Below, piece after piece: positions 1 to 5,909 of a stretch of DNA of 6,586 nt. A program made the position numbers and the translations under genes. The notes beneath the pieces are model-generated. The model was not told the DNA's origin and did no database searches. It saw only the letters and a list, made by a program, of their open reading frames with translations. This DNA comes from Chlamydiota bacterium. GTDB taxonomy: Bacteria; Chlamydiota; Chlamydiia; Chlamydiales; JAJFMB01. Location of the stretch: the NCBI GenBank assembly GCA_021772355.1, contig JAJFMB010000017.1:1-6586 (forward strand). Direction: 5' to 3'. Every line of letters begins with the position of its first letter. Position 1 is the stretch's first letter.

Positions 1-97
1 GGGCAGGTCTGTTACGACGTTCATGAGGAGGTCGTTTTCTGCCTGTTCCGCGTTGTTTTTCTTCGTAAGCTGTTGGATTGTTTTTATCTGATTCCAT
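1..97 (-). CDS. rho: Start of probable transcription termination factor Rho (partial, 5' end only)
   Basis: An open frame starts at an ATG (97-95) and runs off the left edge after 32 codons, beginning MESDKNNPTAYEEKQRG. It is too short to have been listed as a long ORF. The visible peptide is hydrophilic and rich in Arg and Lys (RKRPPHERRNRPA), with no recognisable domain. That would suit the variable basic extension found ahead of the RNA-binding domain in many Rho proteins, but it is not diagnostic. The identification rests on synteny: in Chlamydia the gene following polA-coaE is rho. An AGGAG ribosome binding site lies 10 bases upstream. If correct, the product is the hexameric RNA-dependent ATPase/helicase that ends transcription. 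That a real gene starts here is likely; the name is inferred from context. Confidence 0.6.
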   Translation of the reverse strand, partial: MESDKNNPTAYEEKQRGTGRKRPPHERRNRPA

Positions 98-112
98 GGA
101 GATAGAGCTCCT
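98..112 (-). promoter_or_regulatory. Ribosome binding site of the probable rho gene, possibly partly sequestered
   Basis: On the minus strand AGGAG (112-108) lies 10 bases before the ATG at 97, which fixes the start. The GGAG of this site (111-108) is complementary to CTCC (101-98), immediately ahead of the ATG, with a six-base loop. A small four-pair hairpin could therefore mask the site. The complementarity is visible; any regulatory role is inference, and four pairs alone are weak. Confidence 0.45.
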
Positions 113-129
113 AAATTTTAATGATTATG

Positions 130-150
130 GATCAGCTGGAACGGCTGATC
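130..150 (-). other. Hairpin at the coaE-rho junction
   Basis: GATCAGC (130-136) and GCTGATC (144-150) form a perfect seven-base inverted repeat around a seven-base loop. It overlaps two bases of the coaE stop codon and lies in the 51-base gap before the probable rho start. On the transcribed (minus) strand it is followed by CATAATCATTAAAATTT and not by a run of T, so it does not look like a classical intrinsic terminator. It could slow or attenuate readthrough into the next gene, protect an mRNA end, or be chance. Confidence 0.4.
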
Positions 151-754
151 ATGAATTGAGAAGACGTTTATAAATAGTTTTTGTCTCATATTTAAGTTTT
201 TCTTTCGTGTCATTATTCCGAATGACAATATCTGCAAGGACGGCTTTTTGGTCGGAAGGCATTTGTCGGGCAGCGCGTTTATCGAATTCGTCCGGTCCGT
301 ACTGGGTTTGAGCAATGAATCGTTCTCTGCATTTTTCTTCACTTGCAATGACTGCTATGGTCATATCAAAGTCTTGATTCATTCCACTTTCGAAAAGAAG
401 GGGTACTTCAACGACAAAGAGAGGGGAGTCGTTTTGTTCACTCACTTGTTTGTAGTGCTTATCGATTTCATGTTGAACTTCGGGATGAATTAGACTTTCT
501 AAAGATTTTAATAATGTTGGTTGACTGAATACCTTTTCTGCAATTTTTGATCGATCTATTTTCTGATTTACAATGATTTCAGATCCTAGCAGGTCAATGA
601 TCTCTTGTCCTAGTCGAGTCTCGGGAGAAAGTAATTGATGAACAATTTCGTCAGAGCTAAGGACATATGCTCCAAACTCCTGAAAGAAACGACAAACCAA
701 GGATTTGCCACTAGAAAGACCGCCTGTTACAGCTACTTTTCTTAATGTTAACAT
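149..754 (-). CDS. coaE: Dephospho-CoA kinase (CoaE)
   Basis: This cytoplasmic P-loop kinase phosphorylates the 3'-hydroxyl of the dephospho-CoA ribose with ATP, the last step of coenzyme A synthesis. From the chosen ATG the protein has 201 residues, normal for the family. Visible hallmarks are the Walker A loop GGLSSGKS (residues 11-18) after a beta strand, the conserved Asp of LSSDE (D35), IHPEV (89-93), VPLLFE (117-122), the RAARQ lid segment (160-164) and the late ADIVIRNND motif. The frame also extends upstream to a TTG at 763 (adding MER). I prefer the ATG at 754 because the resulting start (MLTLRKVAVTG) matches the chlamydial CoaE start as I remember it. With this start the gene overlaps the last seven bases of polA. 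A GGAAAG lies just upstream but only about one base from the ATG, so translation probably depends on coupling to polA. It ends TGA, 51 bases before the next gene. Confidence 0.95.
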   Translation of the reverse strand: MLTLRKVAVTGGLSSGKSLVCRFFQEFGAYVLSSDEIVHQLLSPETRLGQEIIDLLGSEIIVNQKIDRSKIAEKVFSQPTLLKSLESLIHPEVQHEIDKHYKQVSEQNDSPLFVVEVPLLFESGMNQDFDMTIAVIASEEKCRERFIAQTQYGPDEFDKRAARQMPSDQKAVLADIVIRNNDTKEKLKYETKTIYKRLLNS

Positions 755-3402
755 TCTTTCCAATTCTTGCCAATAGCTATATCGACAGTTAACGGAACCT
801 TCAGAGAAATTGCACCTTCCATAGCATCTTTTACTAAGGGTCTGAGAGTCTCTATTTCCTCGTCCGGAACTTCAAATATTAATTCGTCATGAATTTGTAG
901 TACCATAAAGGACTTTAATTGAGCGTCTTGTATGGTTTGATTAATCCTGATCATAGCTAATTTCATGATGTCTGCAGCAGTCCCTTGGATAGGAGTGTTA
1001 ACGGCGAGCCGTTCTGCTGCCATTCTAATCATGTAATTTTTGCTTGTGATTTCGGGGATCGCACGTTCTCTTCCTGTATGCGTTACCGCTTTTCCCGATT
1101 CACGTACCTTTTCTTTACAGGACTCCAGAAAATCAAGCACTTTGGGGAACTGCTTAAAGTACATTTCAATAAAGGCGGATGCATCTGAGAGCTCAATATT
1201 TAACTCTTGAGAAAGCCCAAAGGCTTGCTGTCCATACAGAATTCCGAAGTTAACCGCCTTAGCTTGCGTGCGCATCTCGCGTGTGACTTCTTCTGGGGGA
1301 AGAGAGAAGATTGTGGCGGCCGTATGAGCATGAATATCTTGATTATGGTGGAAAGCTTCAAGGAGGTTGGGGTCTTCTGTAAAGTGAGCGAGGAGTCGTA
1401 ATTCCACTTGTGAATAGTCGGCAGATAAGTAGCTCCATCCCGACTTTTCAGGTCGGAAAGCTTCTCGGATTTTTCTGCCGGCCTCAGTGCGAACGGGAAT
1501 ATTTTGCAGGTTGGGATCTTGGCATGAGAGACGGCCGGTGGCGGTGACGAATTGATTGAAAGTGCAGTGAACGCGATTTGTTTCAGGATTTATTTCGTGG
1601 GGAAGCGTCTCAATATAGGTTGAGCGCAGCTTTTCCAAAGTGCGGTAGAGAAGAACTTTTTCTGCTATGGGGTGGTCGTTTTTGAGCGTCATTAGGACAT
1701 CAGCACTCGTAGAGTATCCTTTTCGAGGAGGTTTAATGCCCATTTTTTCATAAAGGATAGCACCGAGTTGCTTTGGTGAGTTAAGATTAAAGACTTCGCC
1801 GGCAAGGTGGTGGATTTGACTTTCAAGTTCTTTTAGTTCCTTTAAAATTGGGACGGCCATCTCTTGTAAGTTTTTAGCGTCAAGAAAGATACCATTGCGC
1901 TCCATTTTTGCCAAAACGCGAAGGGTGGGCAGTTCCAGTTCTTTCAAGAGGTGGAAGAGGTTACGTTCTTGAAGCTCTTTCTCGAAGAGTTGCTTTAAGC
2001 GGCATGTATAGTCGGTATCTTCACAGCAATAATCAGAAACGGTTTGGATGGGAACATCGCGCATCGTGATTGTTTTTTTACCTTTCCCAATGAGGTCGCT
2101 GGTTGGAGTTTTGACTTTTCCAAAGTAGTCAATACAGAGTAGATCGAGAGAATGGCCTCGACGGTGTGCATTCAATAGATAGGAGGCGAGAATGGTGTCG
2201 AAGCTAATATTGCCGATGGTGATTCCATAATTTTCCAGCACATGAAGGTCGTACTTGATGTTGTGTCCATAAAAACCAATATTTGGGTTTTCTAAAAGAG
2301 GCTTTATGCCTTCTAAAACGCGTTTTAAACCAAGATTTCCGTTGACGGGAACGTACCACGATTGTCCCGGTTCTACTGTAAAACCAACGCCGACGAGTTC
2401 TGCTTGAATGGGTTTTAGAGATGTGGTTTCTGTATCGACACAAATCTCTTTTTGTTTGGAGAGAAACGTTAAAAGATCGGCAAAGGCTTTTTCTTCATCG
2501 ACAAGAGTGTAGCACACCTCTTTTTCCTCTTGCTTATCTTCTCCAAACATTTGATCGAGCTCTTTGATAAAAGTGCTGAAGTTCATGTCGTGATAGAATG
2601 CCTTTAGCGGCTCAAGATCGGGTGGATGTCTTTGGAAAAACTCTGCCTCTTGGGGGATATCGACATTGGTGTTAAGCATCACGAGTTTGCGGCTGAGTAA
2701 AGCTTTGTCTTTTTCCTGACGGATGGTTTCTTGTTTCTTTGCGCCTGGCACCTTTTCAGGATGCGCGAGGATTTGATCCAAAGAACCAAAATCATTCAGG
2801 AGTTTTGCTGCTGTTTTAGGGCCAAAACCGGGAAGGCCGGGAATATTATCGGAGGAATCGCCCATGATGGCTAGATAATCTAGCATTTTTTCAGGGGGGA
2901 CACCGTGAATTTCTTCCACTTTTTCAGGATTTATTTCGAGATTGTCTTTATGCGTGTTGAGGAGATTGATGCGGTTGTTAACAACCTGACATAGATCTTT
3001 ATCACTTGTGCAGAGATAGATTTTTTCCGCTTTATTTTCGGCCCACTTGGCAATAGTTGCCATGGTGTCGTCCGCCTCAACCTTTGGAATGCAGAGTTGA
3101 GGAATCCCCATAAGATCGCAAAATTGCTTGGCCCATTCAATCTGATAGAAAAAATCTTGAGGTCCCTCTGCACGGTGCGCTTTGTATTCCGGGTAGATTT
3201 CCTTGCGGGGAGCGGCATTTTGTGGTCCGTCAAAGACAGCGACTAAATAGTCCGGTTGAAAATCCTTGCAGAGTTTCATGACGGAGCGAATAAAGCCAAA
3301 GAGGGCATTGGTTGATTCCCCCTTGGGGTTGGTCATTTGCGGGAGAGCAAAATAGGAGCGATACAAATAACCCGAGGCGTCTAGAATATAGAGCTTTTTC
3401 AT
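748..3402 (-). CDS. polA: DNA polymerase I with 5' nuclease, proofreading and polymerase domains
   Basis: An 884-residue family A polymerase used for Okazaki fragment processing and repair synthesis. The 5'-nuclease domain occupies about residues 1-285: D8, FDGP (57-60), EADD (109-112), TSDKDL (132-137), GDSSDNIPG (181-189) and a helix-hairpin-helix GFGPKTAAKLL (192-202). The 3'-5' exonuclease domain (about 295-475) keeps all expected acidic motifs: DTE (D323, E325), GHNIKYD (N381, D385) and Y458 with D462. The polymerase domain follows: TGRLSCQDPNLQNIPVR (622-638), motif A SADYSQVELR with D662 and steric-gate E667, motif B with K715, F719 and Y723, and motif C QIHDE with D839. Length is close to E. 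coli Pol I (928) and Taq (832). Its ATG overlaps the sppA stop, and its TAA lies within the start region of coaE, so it is the middle gene of an operon. No Shine-Dalgarno-like sequence precedes it. Confidence 0.98.
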   Translation of the reverse strand: MKKLYILDASGYLYRSYFALPQMTNPKGESTNALFGFIRSVMKLCKDFQPDYLVAVFDGPQNAAPRKEIYPEYKAHRAEGPQDFFYQIEWAKQFCDLMGIPQLCIPKVEADDTMATIAKWAENKAEKIYLCTSDKDLCQVVNNRINLLNTHKDNLEINPEKVEEIHGVPPEKMLDYLAIMGDSSDNIPGLPGFGPKTAAKLLNDFGSLDQILAHPEKVPGAKKQETIRQEKDKALLSRKLVMLNTNVDIPQEAEFFQRHPPDLEPLKAFYHDMNFSTFIKELDQMFGEDKQEEKEVCYTLVDEEKAFADLLTFLSKQKEICVDTETTSLKPIQAELVGVGFTVEPGQSWYVPVNGNLGLKRVLEGIKPLLENPNIGFYGHNIKYDLHVLENYGITIGNISFDTILASYLLNAHRRGHSLDLLCIDYFGKVKTPTSDLIGKGKKTITMRDVPIQTVSDYCCEDTDYTCRLKQLFEKELQERNLFHLLKELELPTLRVLAKMERNGIFLDAKNLQEMAVPILKELKELESQIHHLAGEVFNLNSPKQLGAILYEKMGIKPPRKGYSTSADVLMTLKNDHPIAEKVLLYRTLEKLRSTYIETLPHEINPETNRVHCTFNQFVTATGRLSCQDPNLQNIPVRTEAGRKIREAFRPEKSGWSYLSADYSQVELRLLAHFTEDPNLLEAFHHNQDIHAHTAATIFSLPPEEVTREMRTQAKAVNFGILYGQQAFGLSQELNIELSDASAFIEMYFKQFPKVLDFLESCKEKVRESGKAVTHTGRERAIPEITSKNYMIRMAAERLAVNTPIQGTAADIMKLAMIRINQTIQDAQLKSFMVLQIHDELIFEVPDEEIETLRPLVKDAMEGAISLKVPLTVDIAIGKNWKEC

Positions 3403-3404
3403 CA
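3400..3404 (-). promoter_or_regulatory. TGATG stop-start overlap between sppA and polA
   Basis: On the minus strand the sppA stop TGA (3404-3402) shares its A with the polA ATG (3402-3400). The bases just upstream (CTTTATCGCCCTACCAAC) are pyrimidine-rich with no GGAG-like element, so polA initiation most likely relies on ribosomes that have just terminated on sppA. The overlap and missing site are seen directly; the coupling is inferred. Confidence 0.7.
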
Positions 3405-4445
3405 GTTGGTAGGGCGATAAAGGTAAAGGAATTGGTTAGAGATACTAGAGTCTAAATCTTCTCCGGCTATAGAAATTTGATGTTTCACTTTGCCTGTGAG
3501 TAGGGGGCTTTCAGACTTAAACAGCTCCATGTACCATTTTTTCTTCTGTAGTTCGACAACTTGATAAAAATCGTCTTCGATGCCCATTTCTTTTAGCAAA
3601 GCTTTTAAGGCGGAGCGGTAATTAAAGCCTGTGCCATCAATTAAGCCGATTTCATACGCTTTCTGGGCGGTAAAAACTCTTGCGCCGTAATCCTTGATTA
3701 ACTGATCTTTAGTGAGTTGGGGGCGTTCTGAGGCGACAACGTTGACAAAGTTGTTGTAGAAGCTGGCAACAAGATCCTGAAAGTTTTTCTTCTCTCCGGG
3801 TTCCCAGGTGTGGAAGGGGCCGAGATTGTCTTTACCTTTTCCGTCAGAGAGGATTAGTGCTTCTACACCGATTTTTTCTAAGAGCTGTACCACATTCATA
3901 AAGGGGCCGATGATCACACCAATGCTACCGATTAAGCTTGTGTCGCTGGAATAGATTTTATCTGCTGCAACAGCGACATACATGCCACCGGATAGGCACA
4001 TCCCGTTGTCGACGATAGCGTAAATAGGTACCTTGTACTGCTCCTTATAGGCTCGAAGTAAATTGTATATGCCGTCGGCATCAACAACTGTGCCACCAGG
4101 AGAGTTAATGCTTAACAAAATCCCTTTGACACGATCGCCCTTCAGCGTTCCTTCTCTGGATTCAATAAGCATATCATTGATCGTGTTCATATTGAGGAAC
4201 TCTGAACCGATTACACCGTTGATATTCACTTTCAAAATAACAGGGGCTGTTGCTGATTGGTGCTTGCGCACGCCCTGAGCATTCGCCACGATCTCCACCT
4301 TATAAGTGCGCTCAATCTCCTTGCTCGTTTCATTTGCTGTAGCAAAGAATATCGCCACAAATAAAAACGCAATAAAGATTCCGACAAAACCAAAGAAAGT
4401 GACAAAAAGGGCTCGTAGACCCGATTTGAAAATAGATTCCCGCAT
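3402..4445 (-). CDS. sppA: Membrane-anchored S49 family serine protease (SppA/signal peptide peptidase, SohB-like)
   Basis: A 347-residue S49 protease of the short, single-domain kind (compare Bacillus SppA, about 335; E. coli SppA is a tandem duplication of about 618). S49 enzymes cleave leftover signal peptides and membrane-protein fragments at the membrane. Residues about 10-36 form one strongly hydrophobic segment after a short basic start (RESIFKSGLR), consistent with a signal anchor that places the catalytic domain outside the cytoplasm. Visible motifs are SPGGTV (115-120), the nucleophile region CLSGGMYVAVAADKI with S152, then GSIGV (173-177). K205 in GKGKDN is the likely general base: it lies 53 residues after S152, very like the S147/K199 pair of Bacillus SppA. 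Oligomerisation into a ring is known for the family and not visible here. It appears to be the first gene of the sppA-polA-coaE run, 162 bases from the gene upstream. AGGG (4460-4457) is a weak binding site 11 bases before the ATG. Confidence 0.94.
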   Translation of the reverse strand: MRESIFKSGLRALFVTFFGFVGIFIAFLFVAIFFATANETSKEIERTYKVEIVANAQGVRKHQSATAPVILKVNINGVIGSEFLNMNTINDMLIESREGTLKGDRVKGILLSINSPGGTVVDADGIYNLLRAYKEQYKVPIYAIVDNGMCLSGGMYVAVAADKIYSSDTSLIGSIGVIIGPFMNVVQLLEKIGVEALILSDGKGKDNLGPFHTWEPGEKKNFQDLVASFYNNFVNVVASERPQLTKDQLIKDYGARVFTAQKAYEIGLIDGTGFNYRSALKALLKEMGIEDDFYQVVELQKKKWYMELFKSESPLLTGKVKHQISIAGEDLDSSISNQFLYLYRPTN

Positions 4446-4478
4446 AGCAGTTCAAACCCTGAAAAATAATAAGGTTTC

Positions 4479-4508
4479 ACTTTAGCTCAATAAGAGATAA
4501 TTGACCAA
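4479..4508 (-). promoter_or_regulatory. Candidate promoter for the sppA-polA-coaE operon
   Basis: On the minus strand TTGGTC (4508-4503) and TAAAGT (4484-4479) are separated by 18 bases, with the -10 candidate 33 bases ahead of the sppA ATG. Matches to the main sigma consensus are 3 of 6 and 4 of 6, so the call is weak. It is supported mainly by position, in the only sizeable gap upstream of the operon. Degenerate -10/-35 elements are common in chlamydiae, which makes this acceptable but unproven. Confidence 0.3.
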
Positions 4509-4527
4509 GGAAAAAGGAGGGAGGAAG
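4507..4527 (+). repeat. 21-base uninterrupted purine tract
   Basis: Within the 162-base gap the plus strand is purine only from 4507 to 4527 (blocks such as GGAAAAAGGAGGGAGG); the transcribed strand is therefore a pyrimidine tract directly upstream of, and touching, the -35 candidate of sppA. The plus strand resembles strong Shine-Dalgarno sequence but heads no credible plus-strand gene. It could bend or stiffen the DNA or bind a regulator; function is unknown. Confidence 0.5.
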
Positions 4528-4560
4528 TCTAGAGAATTGAGTAATGACAGTCTTAGAGAA
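4526..4560. repeat. Imperfect direct repeat in the sppA upstream gap
   Basis: AGTCTAGAGAA (4526-4536) recurs as AGTCTTAGAGAA (4549-4560), differing by one inserted T; the start-to-start distance is 23 bases, about two helical turns. A related TGTCTAGGA occurs near 4595-4603. Two sites on one DNA face upstream of a promoter would suit an operator, but the repeats are short and could be chance. Nothing else recognisable lies in the gap apart from an AT-rich hairpin at 4565-4585 that lacks a T-run. Confidence 0.3.
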
Positions 4561-4607
4561 GTCTTCGTGATAGTTTTTATTACGAGATTAAAGGATGTCT
4601 AGGATAT

Positions 4608-5906
4608 CTACTTTAGTTGAATTGCTTTACTTTTATACATTTGGAATTGGGTTAATAATTCTTCTTTTGAGAGCTCAGTTTTTAGTTGGTCCGTTTTATT
4701 ATAGCTTACTGGACCTTTTATCCCACTAATCCTCTCGAGGTCAGAACCTTTCCATCCTTTCGTTCTTGCATGAAAAGCTTCTCCATTCCCATATAGCTGC
4801 ACTAGGGTGTTGCTAGAAGGAATATAGAATGGGGAGCGATGGAGTTGGTCGAATGGAACCACGTAGGCAAAGGCGTTTTTTTCTCTACGCATGTAATAAA
4901 ATGCAGTGGCAGATCCATCAAATAGAGATCCGCCAAAAAGACCTGTGCCAAAGGACAGGCTATAAGGAGTGTCATTCTTAAAAGGATTATCATTATCGTA
5001 ATCTGCGCCGCGATATAAGATAAATGCACGTTGAGCGACGGCACTGCATTCTATTTCAACAGCATTTCTGATGATTTGTGCATCATTGTCGTTGCGAATT
5101 CCCATAGGCTGCATTTTTTTGGATATGTTGCTTTCATAACCAAAATTTGTCGTAGGACCCGGATAGGAGCAACTGAACACCGAGGCAGTCTTCTCACCTT
5201 GGCTACGTTTTTTATCCTCTTCTGAGCAACTTTGATGGTAAGTTCTTAAAAATTTTATTTCTTTTTCTGTATATTTGAGAAGCTCTTCTCGAGTGAAACC
5301 CTCAGTTTTCGGGCATAATGCTTTTGTAATCGCTTTGTTTAATCGATAGGCGATTTCCTTAACTTTGGAATGCTCATTGTCACCGGCATCTTCAAAGTAA
5401 CACAGATGCCAGCATTTTTTTCTTTTTATGTTATCAATAGTCTGTTGAATTTGTTCAAGTTCTTCTTGCTTGCAATTCCAACTCTCCACAGTAACTTCGT
5501 GAAATAATGGTTTTAATAGCGGGCAAATATCCTTATGTTTAAGATCTTCTCGAATGCATTTTCGTATAAAAATTAGTTCATATAAGGTGCTGGGAACAAA
5601 AGCCACTTCCAGAGCAGAATCTATTTCCTTTACTTTGGATCTAATTAAATCAAAGCGTTTATCACATACATCTCTTGTAGCCTGAAGATTTCGATTGACA
5701 ATTGTAGAGGGGCTGTAGTCGTTAAATATGGAATAAACTCTTTCATATGTTTCCTGTGATACCTCTTTCCTTTCACCATGAGAAGGAGGATAAAACACAA
5801 TGTATTCTCCATAACCAGTAGTAATTTTCCCTTCAGGAAGATTCAAGGAGGGATTACAATTTTTTTGGAGGCAATTATCGCATGTGGAAGATAAATGTAC
5901 TGACAT
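4608..5906 (-). CDS. Unrecognised 432-residue protein; Cys-rich N-terminal region and possible ADP-ribosyltransferase-like C-terminal domain
   Basis: I do not recognise this gene with certainty. There is no signal peptide or membrane segment, so the product looks soluble. Residues 1-290 are mostly charged and probably helical, and contain all 13 cysteines, starting with CDNCLQKNC (C9, C12, C17; a possible metal site or disulfide cluster). Residues 291-432 have no cysteine and look like a compact alpha/beta domain. In order this holds FILYRG (295-300), YSLSFG (315-320) followed by a Gly-rich stretch and an ATAF helix (333-336), a hydrophobic strand AFAYVVPF (345-352), and GNGEAFHARTKGW (373-385). 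An Arg in YRG, an S-x-S followed by an A..F helix, then a strand and a late Glu (E376) is the order seen in R-S-E ADP-ribosyltransferases, but there is no canonical STS or E/Q-x-E. This is therefore a hypothesis. The start is fixed by AGAAAGG six bases ahead of the ATG; the gene follows the upstream gene with a three-base gap and ends TAG. An effector-like role is inference. Confidence 0.85.
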   Translation of the reverse strand: MSVHLSSTCDNCLQKNCNPSLNLPEGKITTGYGEYIVFYPPSHGERKEVSQETYERVYSIFNDYSPSTIVNRNLQATRDVCDKRFDLIRSKVKEIDSALEVAFVPSTLYELIFIRKCIREDLKHKDICPLLKPLFHEVTVESWNCKQEELEQIQQTIDNIKRKKCWHLCYFEDAGDNEHSKVKEIAYRLNKAITKALCPKTEGFTREELLKYTEKEIKFLRTYHQSCSEEDKKRSQGEKTASVFSCSYPGPTTNFGYESNISKKMQPMGIRNDNDAQIIRNAVEIECSAVAQRAFILYRGADYDNDNPFKNDTPYSLSFGTGLFGGSLFDGSATAFYYMRREKNAFAYVVPFDQLHRSPFYIPSSNTLVQLYGNGEAFHARTKGWKGSDLERISGIKGPVSYNKTDQLKTELSKEELLTQFQMYKSKAIQLK

Positions 5907-5909
5907 AAT

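Noticed and set aside
248..493. Plus-strand open frames opposite coaE and polA (e.g. 248-493, 985-1188, 1207-1401)
   Set aside because: They lie antisense within well-supported genes, encode no recognisable domain, and are expected by chance on the opposite strand.
755..763. TTG start at 763 giving CoaE three extra residues (MER)
   Set aside because: The ATG at 754 gives the start seen in chlamydial CoaE as I recall it and avoids a rare start codon; neither site has a well-spaced ribosome binding site, so the choice is not absolute.
2204..2443. Alternative-frame minus-strand frames inside polA, sppA and the 432-residue gene (2204-2443, 2931-3233, 4232-4480, 4802-5044)
   Set aside because: They overlap real genes in another frame and their compositions (Arg/Ser/Trp-rich or Ile-rich) are typical of out-of-frame translation.
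4544..4570. Plus-strand mini-ORF (8 codons from ATG) downstream of a Shine-Dalgarno-like purine tract
   Set aside because: The purine tract is about 17 bases from the ATG, the peptide is tiny and there is no promoter evidence; the resemblance comes from the purine run.
4565..4585. AT-rich hairpin (CGTGATA/TATTACG) as a terminator of the 432-residue gene
   Set aside because: On the transcribed strand the stem has an A-C mismatch and no T-run follows; it pairs better on the plus strand, where no gene needs it.
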